Source: Oscillospiraceae bacterium (GTDB lineage Bacteria; Bacillota; Clostridia; Oscillospirales; CAG-382). Taken from it: a DNA stretch of 64,000 nt. Shown in pieces: positions 56,452 to 64,000 of this stretch. Both the position numbers and the translations under genes were made by a program. The stretch spans positions 1-64,000 of the forward strand of contig SVQU01000006.1 in assembly GCA_015065165.1 (NCBI GenBank). Direction: 5' to 3'. Every line of letters starts with the position of its first letter. Within the stretch, counting starts at the first letter, position 1. The notes beneath the pieces are model-generated. The model saw nothing but the letters and a program-made list of their open reading frames with translations, made no database searches and had not been told where the DNA came from.

Positions 56452-56527
56452 CGGGGTGTAGCGCAGTTGGGAGCGCGCGACATTTGGGATGTTGAGGCCG
56501 CAGGTTCGAACCCTGTCACTCCGACCA
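56452..56527 (+). tRNA. tRNA-Pro (anticodon UGG)
   Basis: Complete cloverleaf: acceptor CGGGGTG / CACTCCG (one G-T pair), D arm GCGC...GCGC, anticodon arm CGACA-TTTGGGA-TGTTG (anticodon TGG), and T arm GCAGG-TTCGAAC-CCTGT. The discriminator is A and the CCA is encoded. A hairpin terminator follows 25 bases later. Confidence 0.97.
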
Positions 56528-56551
56528 GAATAGCGGTTTTGACCGCATACG

Positions 56552-56584
56552 AAAGCCGCAAAGTAGGGATACTTTGCGGCTTTT
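56552..56584 (+). terminator. Intrinsic terminator after tRNA-Pro
   Basis: AAAGCCGCAAAGT and ACTTTGCGGCTTTT pair perfectly around AGGGAT. Confidence 0.92.
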
Positions 56585-56674
56585 CAAGTCTTGGAGGTTT
56601 ATATGTGCATCTCGAAATATATATTTAGCAAAATCGGATTTATCATCAAGAAAAAAACTATTCGGAGGAAAATC

Positions 56675-57790
56675 GTGAAAAAACATAACTGGGTACAAAA
56701 TATAAATTACAAAAAATTTATTGCACCATTTGAAATTAGTTCTGGTAATCAATATCTTTCCGAACTAAAGACTCTATTAGACCTTTTTGTGGACGAACTA
56801 ATAAATTGCAAAGCAGAAGAAACCATAGTTTCTGTTGCAAAACTTTACAGAGACAAAATTATTAATTCAATAGAACTGTATTATCAAGGAAATATTATAG
56901 ATGCCCAAAGCACTATAAATGAACTAATTGATGATTTTAGCGATGACTCCATTGCAATTTCGCATATTAATGACAGCATCGCCTTCCCTTCCCCGCGAAA
57001 GGGGGTTAAATCTGAGGTTCAATTCTTTAGAGCAAGACTTACCGAAAATGTAACAGATTTCCCTGCAAAAGATATGTTGCACATTCCATTTTCCAAACGC
57101 GATATTGTAAAGGGTGAACGTTTTAGTATACCTGGATTACCTTGTTTATATTTGGCTAATTCAACATATACATGTTGGATTGAAATGGGTTGTCCTGCAG
57201 ATCATAAATTTAATGTATCGCCTGTTGTGTTAGACAATACTCAAAGAATTTTCAATCTAACTGTATCTATACGCGACCTAATGGATTATACAACTATCGA
57301 AAACTCTGAAAACGACAACCATGAAGAGAGCATCATCGCCTTAATCAAGCTTTTAATGTTGTCGATGGGAACATCTTTCAACGTAGCTTCAGGTAGTGAT
57401 CGCAACTTCAAGGCTGAATATATACTGCCACAAATGATCATGTTAGCCTGCAAACATAGGAACCTGGATGGTGTTACATACTATTCTAAGAAAGTTACAG
57501 ATGATATTTTTGCACATGTTGTAGGTGTAAATTTAGTTTTGTTTGCATCTTATAACGGTGAAAAAGAACTTTCTAATATTTGCGAACATATTGAAATTAG
57601 CGATTCTTTTAATTATTCAATGTTTAAACAATTAATGCCGAGTTTGCTTTGCAAATCATACGATCTGCGTATATTAGATTCTCCATATATAACTAATATC
57701 GGTTCGTTCGACCGACAGTTCCCTTATCGAGAAACACAATTTTTCGCTTTTGATCAGTATTTATTTGCAAACTGGAACCGCGGGCACTAA
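56675..57790 (+). CDS. RES-domain-like protein
   Basis: The 371-residue protein has a helical N-terminal part (about 1-115) and then a region with FFRARL (about 118-123), RFSIPGLPCLYLANS (about 149-163) and CWIEM. The Arg-Phe-Ser-x-Pro-Gly-x-Pro-x-Leu-Tyr-Leu...Glu pattern recalls RES-domain proteins, many of which are NAD-degrading toxins. The assignment is by eye. Two starts compete: GTG at 56675 with GGAGGA 5 bases upstream (chosen, because it leaves room for a promoter after the tRNA terminator) and ATG at 56603 with GGAGG. It is AT-rich compared with the core genes and is followed after 17 bases by the membrane-anchored protein. The pair looks like defence cargo of a tRNA-linked island. 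Confidence 0.7.
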   Translation: MKKHNWVQNINYKKFIAPFEISSGNQYLSELKTLLDLFVDELINCKAEETIVSVAKLYRDKIINSIELYYQGNIIDAQSTINELIDDFSDDSIAISHINDSIAFPSPRKGVKSEVQFFRARLTENVTDFPAKDMLHIPFSKRDIVKGERFSIPGLPCLYLANSTYTCWIEMGCPADHKFNVSPVVLDNTQRIFNLTVSIRDLMDYTTIENSENDNHEESIIALIKLLMLSMGTSFNVASGSDRNFKAEYILPQMIMLACKHRNLDGVTYYSKKVTDDIFAHVVGVNLVLFASYNGEKELSNICEHIEISDSFNYSMFKQLMPSLLCKSYDLRILDSPYITNIGSFDRQFPYRETQFFAFDQYLFANWNRGH

Positions 57791-57807
57791 AAAGGATTGA
57801 GAATAGA

Positions 57808-59094
57808 ATGAAAAAAGAAATCAAAAAATGTATTAAATACTATTTAAGAAATATCGATTCCGAGGCATTTCGGGAATACGTTAAAAAGTCCGAAGAAAAT
57901 GGTACGAGAGTGCATCAAGAGTATATAAAAGAGAAAAAACCTCAATGGGCAAATCGCACTGATTATTTTGAGGAAAGCACTATTGCTCGGATTATCATTG
58001 GAGATGTTTTATCTAATGATGGGGTTGTTAAACTTTTAAAGAAACTTTATGCACTACCCAAAAATAAATTTAAAGTAAAAAACTATTACAAAAAGCCACC
58101 TTTAAAAAACAAGTATGATTATATACGTCTTCAGTATACCCACTCCGGAATAGGTAGATTTGCAGAAATCGAATTTTTAGATGATAAATATATCAAACGT
58201 ATAGAAATCAGTTGGAGCCAAATCAATAATTATTTTGCTTTTATAGAGTATTCTTTTTGGTTCCATAAGTGTTTGGACGAAACACTCTACGGCAATTTCA
58301 TTTCTGAAAACCTGCCTAAATTGACAAAAAAAGATTATATTACTTGGTATCACATAAAGAATGACAAAGAAGATAAATACAAGGATAATTATATGGCGTT
58401 ACAGCAAATGCACACTGAATTTTTCAATGTTGTTTGCCAACACTATATAACTACCCTGTTGTATAGTGAGCAAGGATCTACTAATCTTCTATTAAACATT
58501 ACATTTTTTGTGAGAGAGAAACCCATTGACATTTCGACCTTGTATATTAGTGATTTTGGGGAAGCGTTTTATAACCGAAAAGGGAATTACATTATAGTTA
58601 GTGATTTTCATGGCGATCGTCATTGTCTTTATTCTGGAAATAATAGGATTCCTAATTTTAATCCATGCGGATATATTTCTAAATACGGAAATGACTTTTA
58701 CTATAAGTTTTTCGGAGAAAAAGAATTAAAGAATTTTGAATATGAATTTTCCAAATATACGAACGGAAGAACGAAAGCTAAATACAACAAAAAGATAATA
58801 AGACTTCTGAATAAAATTCAGAGTCTCTCTGATTACGAATATCCCAATTCTTCAAAATTTTACTCTGGTTTCAAAGAGTCTTGGGATTTCTATGTAGGTA
58901 ACGAAACGGAAGATATCAAGAAATGGCATGGTAATAATCTGAAAAAAATCAAAAATATTTTCGAAAAGAACTTTGAATACCTAAAGGTTCTTACCGAAAT
59001 AAATTATACTCGGAGCAATCATTCGATATCCATTATTGCAGCTGTGATTTCTGTGGTAGCAACGATCATATCATTAGTAGCTATTTTTGTGTGA
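57808..59094 (+). CDS. Unknown protein with C-terminal membrane anchor
   Basis: The 428-residue protein resembles no family known to me. It is Lys/Tyr/Asn-rich and largely soluble, with LLLNITFFVREKPIDISTLYISDFGEAFYN and IIVSDFHGDRHCLYSG in the middle. It ends in one hydrophobic helix at the extreme C-terminus (about 403-427, HSISIIAAVISVVATIISLVAIFV), so it is probably a tail-anchored cytosolic protein. It lies 17 bases behind the RES-like gene with AAGGATTGAG upstream, and a GC-rich hairpin terminator ends the pair. A two-component conflict or defence role is inferred from context only. Confidence 0.75.
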   Translation: MKKEIKKCIKYYLRNIDSEAFREYVKKSEENGTRVHQEYIKEKKPQWANRTDYFEESTIARIIIGDVLSNDGVVKLLKKLYALPKNKFKVKNYYKKPPLKNKYDYIRLQYTHSGIGRFAEIEFLDDKYIKRIEISWSQINNYFAFIEYSFWFHKCLDETLYGNFISENLPKLTKKDYITWYHIKNDKEDKYKDNYMALQQMHTEFFNVVCQHYITTLLYSEQGSTNLLLNITFFVREKPIDISTLYISDFGEAFYNRKGNYIIVSDFHGDRHCLYSGNNRIPNFNPCGYISKYGNDFYYKFFGEKELKNFEYEFSKYTNGRTKAKYNKKIIRLLNKIQSLSDYEYPNSSKFYSGFKESWDFYVGNETEDIKKWHGNNLKKIKNIFEKNFEYLKVLTEINYTRSNHSISIIAAVISVVATIISLVAIFV

Positions 59095-59135
59095 TTTTCA
59101 AAATCCTTTTCTTTGTTTACTCCGAACTAACCATT

Positions 59136-59163
59136 GAGGGCGCCTTAATCGGCGCCCTCTTTT
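59136..59163. terminator. Bidirectional terminator between cargo and integrase fragment
   Basis: GAGGGCGCC and GGCGCCCTC pair perfectly around TTAATC, followed by TTTT. The integrase stop codon lies in its loop. Confidence 0.9.
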
Positions 59164-59708
59164 AGTTTTGCTTTTTCTTCCTCTATTTCCGCTTTCTTGA
59201 TTTTTATCATTTCGTCGAGCTTTTGTTCACATTCTTCAAGCGAATGTGTGTAGACGTTACAAGCAACTCTTTTGCCTTGTGCGTTGGTGGGCGTGTATCT
59301 ACCTTCCCACAAGTTTTCTCCGATTCTATAGATTCCACCAGTTCCGCTTCTTCTTATTTTACCTTTATATGGCTTAAACTCCACTTTCACGGGAGCTTTA
59401 GAATCTTCTATTGCCGTTATTTCAATTTCACTTTCTTCTATTATGGTGTCACTTCTGCACATATGTGCATCAATTTTCATCGCTGCATTATTAAGCATTT
59501 CGTTTGTAATGTGGCTATATATATCCAACGTTGTTGACGATGACTTATGTCCTATAATTCGGGAGAGTGTTTTTATATCCATACCGTGTTCGAGAGCCAT
59601 CGTAGCGAAGGTATGACGCAAATCGTGGAATCGTATTCTCTTGCAATCTGATCTTTCCAATATCTGCTGACATTTTCTATATAAATGATACCAAACAAAT
59701 ACTTCCAA
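59145..59708 (-). pseudogene. Tyrosine recombinase/integrase, N-terminally truncated
   Basis: This remaining C-terminal part (up to 187 residues) has the catalytic block IRFHDLRHTFATMALEHGMDIKTLSRIIGH and the nucleophile Tyr in LDIYSHIT: the RxxH, H/GH and Y of the active site. The first catalytic Arg and the whole N-terminal half are missing. After a linker it carries RRSGTGGIYRIGENLWEGRYTPT, which resembles the arm-type DNA-binding domain normally found at the N-terminus, so the order here is unusual. Homology seems to stop near 59690, where unrelated AT-rich sequence begins. It cannot be an active integrase. It marks a decayed element bringing the RES-like cargo. Confidence 0.85.
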
Positions 59709-59964
59709 TGAATGATAATAGATATAGCATTAGTTTTAAAGAAAAAGAACATTTTACTAAACTAATCTTTGGGGTTCCCATCAAAGATGTTTGCGAAGGA
59801 AAAATTGTTTCCCCAACCATAAGAAAATTTAACAAATCATTCGTTTTTAAAGGAAGTAATGCAATTGTTGTTATTAGTAATAACAAATATACCTTCATGC
59901 ACGACAACATAAGCATCGAATTTGCATTAAATGATGTTTTTAAAAAATTATCTAACAACACTAT
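59708..59964 (+). other. AT-rich junction segment with a short open frame
   Basis: Between the broken integrase and the recognisable Rhs sequence lies an AT-rich stretch with an open frame starting at the ATG at 59708 (MNDNRYSISFKEKEHFTKLI) and running to a stop at 60013. It has no ribosome site and its last residues overlap the Rhs frame. It reads like a fragment of another gene captured at a recombination joint rather than an intact gene. Confidence 0.45.
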
Positions 59965-62900
59965 GCTTCAACAACAGCAAATCTCTTGCTGTAGTAAGCG
60001 ACTTGGATTCTGAAGCTTATGCCTGCCAAACTATTAACGTGAAGAAAGAAGATTCTACACGCCAAACCTTTACCCTTTCCGGTTGGGCAAAAGGCGAAGG
60101 CATCATTGATCGTGAACGCGAAGCGTGTGAAAAGCCCTCGTTCTGTTTGCGTGCATGTATCAACTACAAATCCGGCGAATGTGAAGAACATATTGCAGAA
60201 TTTTCGCCTTGCACTGATGGTTGGCAGTTTGCTTCGGTTGAATTCGCAAAGGAAAAATTCTGCGCTGTCGAGTCGATAAAGGTTTATTGCGACTATAGCA
60301 ACAACGTCGGTACTGCATACTTTGACAATATTCAGCTTGTTTGCAACTCTATCGAAACCGAACTTTTTGCAGACGACTTTACAACCATCAGCGAAGACTA
60401 CTCCGCAGACGAAGATACCGCAGAAGATACTTTCAATCCGGGCTTTAGCACCGAAGCAGAAGAAACTGATAGTGCGCCCGAATTCGAAGAAGCAAGAGAT
60501 CCTCACGGTAATCCCTTCACCGAAACCAATTTTGTAGATGGCGAATTCGGTACAATCTATCGCTCGTTTAAATACTACAACGATATGGATCATATCGGCA
60601 ACGACCTCACTTGCGAAACCGACCCCAGAGGTAACGAAACCAAATATGATGTAAATACAAATACTTCCAAAAACAACGCTGTTATCGACCGTTGCGGTAA
60701 TAAAACCGAATACGAATATGACAGATTCGGTGAAGTATCTAAGGTAACCAGCTTTGAAAAAATCGGCGTAGATGACGAAGGTAATCCCATCTATCATCCC
60801 CTCGCAGACGTTTCCTATGCGTATTGCGAATTCGGTCAATTAGGAATGATCTCCCGTGGCGACGGCATGAAATATAACATCGATTATGACGAATTCAATC
60901 AACTTCAGGCGATCGGTATCAAGGGTAAGCCCGAAAAGCTTGTAAAATATGATTACAAGACCGGTTCCGGCAGACTTAAATCCGTAACCTATGCAAACGG
61001 TAACGTTATGTATGCTACCTACAACAGCATTGGTCAGATGATAAGCGAAACCTGGAAAGATACTGAAGACGGCAACATTATTGCATATTATAAATATGTT
61101 TATGACGGCAGCGGTAATATCGTAAGAAGCCTTGACATAGTTTCGGGAATTGAGTATACTTATACCTACGAGGAAGGCAGAATTGTTCGTGCTACCGAAA
61201 CTGTTGTTATCTATGACAGCAACTGTATCGCGGTTTCCAGAGGAGATACAAACACCATATTCTACAGCTATAATAACGAAGGTCAGCTTGTTAAAAAGCG
61301 TGTCGTTACTTCTGATGGTGCTGAACGTATCACCTACTATGAGCACAACGATGACAACACAATCGTTAAGTTCTCCGCAGGCGGTTTGAATGCCACTGCT
61401 CACAGCAAAACTGACGGTTTCGGCAGAAAGATTTTCGACGAAGTGCAGACCGGCAGAGGCTTTGTTTCCAGACAGTTTAGTTACCACGCAGGTGCTGTAA
61501 CCGACGCTCACAAAGATTCGGACAAAGTTAAGTCCTCGCCTACCACACAGCTTGTAAGCCGTATTGAGCTTTCCGACGGCAGATCCCTTTCCTATGAATA
61601 CGATGCTGAAGAACGCATCACCTCTGTTGTTGAGTCTTATGCTGTTGACGGTCAGCCTGTTACCAATACCATTCTTTACACTTACGATGCACTTGGTCAG
61701 CTTCTTACCGAAACGGTTAACGGTGTTGTAGTGAATGAAATGACCTATGACAATTACGGCAACATTCTTACCAAAAACGGCAAGATTTACACCTATGGCG
61801 ATTCTGTTTGGAAGGATAAGCTTACCGCAATCGATGGTCAGGCTATTACCTATGATGCACAGGGCAACCCTGTTTCTTATCTCGGCCATGATTTGACGTG
61901 GGAGAAAGGCAGACAGCTTAAATACTTTGATGGTGTTTCTTACACCTACAATGCAAACGCCATTCGTACTTCTAAAACCGTCAATGGTGCAAAGCACACC
62001 TATATCTTAGACGGCACCAAGATTCTTCGTGAACATTGGATGGAATGCGCCACACCGCACACTATTACTCCTTTGTATGATAACGAAGACTCTGTTTGCG
62101 GTATCGACTACGGTAATCATACCTTCTATTTCTTGAAGAACCTTCAGGGCGACGTTATTGCCATCGCAGACATCGAGGGCAATGTTGTTGGTCGTTACTC
62201 CTACGATGCTTGGGGCGTACCTACCATTACTCAAGATAGCTCCTTCACAGTATGGGAAAAAGGCGTTGAGTTATATTCGTTCAATATTGCAGAAGTTAAC
62301 CCCTTCCGTTACCGTGGTTATTACTATGATAACGAAATTGGTTTGTACTATCTCCAAAGTAGGTATTACAACCCTGTAACTGGTAGGTTTGTGAATGCGG
62401 ACATTCCTGAAATAATCGTCTTACATGGTAGATATTCTTTAAATGTAAACATGTATGCATATTGCAATAACGATCCAGTTATTGGCAACGATCCTATGGG
62501 AATGCTTGATGCAGCTGGCGCCGCAAGTTGGCTGAATGCAACTGATGTATTCAACATGTATGCACAAGACCTGTATACAGCTTATGCAGCAACTTTAACT
62601 AAAATTGGATTATATATAACAGCGTTTCTTACTCCTAAAGTAAGCGCAGCTTTTTGGTGGCAACCTTGGCTTATTGCAGGCATAGTGGTCGCAGCTGTTG
62701 CAATAGTAATTGCTTCTGTTGCAATTATATATAATGCTAAAGTAAAGGAAAGAGAAAGAGAAAGACAAAAGTACCTAACGTCTGATAAAACGCTTTCTGA
62801 TGTCAAGTTAAAACTGCAGTCCGGCAAGCATTATCACTTAGCCTATATTAGCAAGCAAGGCGAGTTATATAAAACCGGAAATAAAATGACCTTTGTTCAA

Positions 62901-63179
62901 GCTTTAATTGCATTAGGTATAACTGGTGCTGTTAACAGCATTACACGTAGGTACAAATACGACAAAACCAAATCTTCCACTGCCCAACGAACTCTCGAAC
63001 ATAAAGGTAATAGACAATGGGGCATATACGCTGATACTCAATCGGCTGCAAAAGCATTAGCTGTTGTTTTGGGTTCGTCAGAAAAACCCAAAGTGCATGG
63101 TTCGGGATATTATGGCCACTATCATGATTTTACACACACTTTCCATATATGGTATGGTGGTAAAATCATATATAAATAA
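59931..63179 (+). CDS. Rhs/YD-repeat protein with variable C-terminal tip, 5'-truncated
   Basis: The 1082-residue frame begins with about 15 residues from AT-rich junction DNA. A beta-sandwich, carbohydrate-binding-like region (about 20-140, AYFDNIQLV) and an acidic linker follow. YD repeats run to about residue 800 (for example YTYDALGQLLTETVNG). The Rhs core end GLYYLQSRYYNPVTGRFVNAD...NMYAYCNNDP lies near residues 805-852. Past the DPMG junction comes a new region: a membrane-like helix (about 908-935), a basic stretch and an end domain containing YYGHYHDFTHTFHIWYGG. Such tips are usually toxins released from the Rhs shell. There is no signal peptide or ribosome site at the front, so the gene was probably cut at 5'. 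Confidence 0.85.
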   Translation: MMFLKNYLTTLCFNNSKSLAVVSDLDSEAYACQTINVKKEDSTRQTFTLSGWAKGEGIIDREREACEKPSFCLRACINYKSGECEEHIAEFSPCTDGWQFASVEFAKEKFCAVESIKVYCDYSNNVGTAYFDNIQLVCNSIETELFADDFTTISEDYSADEDTAEDTFNPGFSTEAEETDSAPEFEEARDPHGNPFTETNFVDGEFGTIYRSFKYYNDMDHIGNDLTCETDPRGNETKYDVNTNTSKNNAVIDRCGNKTEYEYDRFGEVSKVTSFEKIGVDDEGNPIYHPLADVSYAYCEFGQLGMISRGDGMKYNIDYDEFNQLQAIGIKGKPEKLVKYDYKTGSGRLKSVTYANGNVMYATYNSIGQMISETWKDTEDGNIIAYYKYVYDGSGNIVRSLDIVSGIEYTYTYEEGRIVRATETVVIYDSNCIAVSRGDTNTIFYSYNNEGQLVKKRVVTSDGAERITYYEHNDDNTIVKFSAGGLNATAHSKTDGFGRKIFDEVQTGRGFVSRQFSYHAGAVTDAHKDSDKVKSSPTTQLVSRIELSDGRSLSYEYDAEERITSVVESYAVDGQPVTNTILYTYDALGQLLTETVNGVVVNEMTYDNYGNILTKNGKIYTYGDSVWKDKLTAIDGQAITYDAQGNPVSYLGHDLTWEKGRQLKYFDGVSYTYNANAIRTSKTVNGAKHTYILDGTKILREHWMECATPHTITPLYDNEDSVCGIDYGNHTFYFLKNLQGDVIAIADIEGNVVGRYSYDAWGVPTITQDSSFTVWEKGVELYSFNIAEVNPFRYRGYYYDNEIGLYYLQSRYYNPVTGRFVNADIPEIIVLHGRYSLNVNMYAYCNNDPVIGNDPMGMLDAAGAASWLNATDVFNMYAQDLYTAYAATLTKIGLYITAFLTPKVSAAFWWQPWLIAGIVVAAVAIVIASVAIIYNAKVKERERERQKYLTSDKTLSDVKLKLQSGKHYHLAYISKQGELYKTGNKMTFVQALIALGITGAVNSITRRYKYDKTKSSTAQRTLEHKGNRQWGIYADTQSAAKALAVVLGSSEKPKVHGSGYYGHYHDFTHTFHIWYGGKIIYK

Positions 63180-63200
63180 TCTCAAATGAGGATAATTCAT

Positions 63201-63602
63201 ATGCAATGTTATGAAATGCTTTTACCATATTTTAGATATTATAGAGATGAAGAAACATCTGATAACTTTTCGTGGTGGTTCTGTGTTTTAGATGAAAATA
63301 TATACGAAACCAATGATATATACAAAGAATTTGGTTACACTTCAATATGCGACATTTGCGATTCGGGCAAATTCATCGAATTATACAAAGTAGATATTAT
63401 TGAAACCAAAAAAGTATTTTTAAAGCAGTATCATCCAAAAAGTCAAATTTTGAACATTGAACATGACGGAGAATTCGATATTGCCTTTAACTCATTTATA
63501 GAAACCAGTTCCAGTTTAGATACATGGCAGGAATATGAAAAAGCTGTATTAGAATCAGCTCTATTGAAATGGAGTTCAGATAATAATATCATAATTTATT
63601 AA
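63201..63602 (+). CDS. Probable immunity protein for the Rhs tip
   Basis: The 133-residue acidic, soluble protein has no recognised family. It begins MQCYEMLLPYFRYYRDE and contains WWFCVLDE and ICDICDSGKFIEL. It starts 21 bases after the Rhs stop. The ATG at 63201 has GAGGA at the right distance, while the ATG at 63186 has none. A small AT-rich gene directly behind a variable Rhs tip is the standard place for the cognate immunity gene, so the call rests on position. Confidence 0.7.
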   Translation: MQCYEMLLPYFRYYRDEETSDNFSWWFCVLDENIYETNDIYKEFGYTSICDICDSGKFIELYKVDIIETKKVFLKQYHPKSQILNIEHDGEFDIAFNSFIETSSSLDTWQEYEKAVLESALLKWSSDNNIIIY

Positions 63603-63710
63603 ATTAATCTATGACACTAATAAGTTTTTAGTTTTGGTATGGGAATGATATTATGGTCATTTCGAACATTGTATATTAACGAATAATAACTCATTATTTT
63701 GACATAATAT

Positions 63711-63739
63711 TTGCAATTTTCATTCCAATGTGATATAGT
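63711..63739 (+). promoter_or_regulatory. Candidate promoter of the lipoprotein gene
   Basis: TTGCAA and TATAGT are separated by 17 bases. The -10 box lies inside the left arm of a long inverted repeat. Confidence 0.5.
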
Positions 63740-63770
63740 GTTTTCATAGTAGAACACACTATATCACATT
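63727..63770. promoter_or_regulatory. Long inverted repeat, operator-like
   Basis: AATGTGATATAGTG (63727-63740) and CACTATATCACATT (63757-63770) are perfect 14-base inverted arms separated by 16 bases. The left arm covers the likely -10 box and the right arm ends just before the GGGGGA ribosome site of the lipoprotein gene. Confidence 0.7.
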
Positions 63771-63782
63771 CGGGGGATTTCT

Positions 63783-64000
63783 ATGAAAATCAAAACTATT
63801 GCTTTGTTACTTGTTGCGGTATTATGCTTTTCTTTAACTGCGTGCGGCGAAAGTGAAGCTAAACGTCCAATTGATTACCCAAACAGCAAATGGTCTTGCG
63901 ATGTTGCCAGTATCACTTTTTCGGTATCGGATGATGGAAAAATCATCGATGCAACTATGGTAGATAAAGACGACAACACGTTGCCGATTTCAATTGTTTT
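63783..64000 (+). CDS. Lipoprotein, truncated by window end
   Basis: The frame starts at an ATG with GGGGGA upstream and runs off the window after about 72 residues. It begins MKIKTIALLLVAVLCFSLTACGE, a lipoprotein signal peptide with the lipobox LTAC (Cys near residue 21). The start of the mature part (DYPNSKWSCDVASITFSVSDDGKIIDATMVDK) looks like a small beta-domain. Its family cannot be told. Lnt at 5981-7573 could acylate such proteins. Confidence 0.85.
   Translation, partial: MKIKTIALLLVAVLCFSLTACGESEAKRPIDYPNSKWSCDVASITFSVSDDGKIIDATMVDKDDNTLPISIV

Noticed and set aside
59115..59135. ACTCCGAACTAACCA as an att repeat of the tRNA-Pro 3' end (CACTCCGACCA)
   Set aside because: The match is broken by insertions and does not extend into the T arm; too short to support an attachment site.
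60500..62400. Degenerate repeats in the Rhs region as a separate DNA repeat array
   Set aside because: They are the YD repeats of the encoded protein and are too diverged at DNA level to be an independent element.

Overview
The window looks like a chromosomal segment of an anaerobic, gut- or rumen-type Clostridia bacterium, probably of the Oscillospirales/Ruminococcaceae kind. The grounds are Firmicutes gene orders (remA-rpoZ-priA-def-fmt-rsmB-rlmN-PP2C-PASTA kinase-rsgA; dgt-dnaG-rpoD next to pheST), a T-box and a CIRCE element, an IreB-type phosphoprotein, two secreted dockerin proteins, and many sigma-A promoters with 17-base spacers. The family placement is inference; no rRNA is present.

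Layout. 1-8.4 kb: end of murQ, an MscS channel with a tiny membrane protein, parA-parB, serS, then a membrane/envelope group (unknown membrane protein, MORN-repeat protein, apolipoprotein N-acyltransferase, esterase-like hydrolase). 8.5-13.6 kb, minus strand: a lone trpB behind a Trp-type T-box, groES-groEL with CIRCE, and an rRNA methyltransferase. 13.7-24.2 kb, minus: a secreted dockerin protein, paired chromate-transporter halves, then an operon-like run of a HAD phosphatase, DUF1846, MATE, a small protein, a PHP phosphoesterase, a uridine-kinase-like protein and a GH35 beta-galactosidase. 24.4-32.5 kb, minus: an IreB-like protein with a partner, pheS-pheT, and dgt-dnaG-rpoD. 32.6-47.0 kb, plus: DUF5685, a J-protein and a membrane protein, then the long translation/priming/PASTA-kinase cluster ending in pssA. 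In this cluster gmk and coaBC are absent from their usual places.

47.0-55.8 kb: a REP-like repeat pair; a dockerin protein, a DUF4367-like anti-sigma candidate and an ECF-type sigma factor (all minus); an M23 peptidase; ilvE; a DUF3810 protein; and topB. The sigma gene, the anti-sigma gene and the dockerin gene each carry the same 29-base promoter-like element with identical internal spacing. This suggests a self-regulated sigma circuit that also drives a secreted dockerin protein, and it is the best-supported new system in the window.

55.9-64.0 kb is an accessory region, visibly AT-richer in places. It holds a GGADGPT-motif membrane peptide, a tRNA-Pro relic fused to an integrase-tail-like reading frame, an intact tRNA-Pro(UGG), and a two-gene cargo (RES-like protein plus a C-terminally membrane-anchored unknown). 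After these come an N-terminally broken tyrosine recombinase, an Rhs/YD-repeat protein whose 5' end looks cut off but which keeps its core and a variable C-terminal toxin-like tip, its likely immunity gene, and the start of a lipoprotein gene behind a long inverted repeat. The RES-like pair and the Rhs tip/immunity pair are candidate conflict systems.
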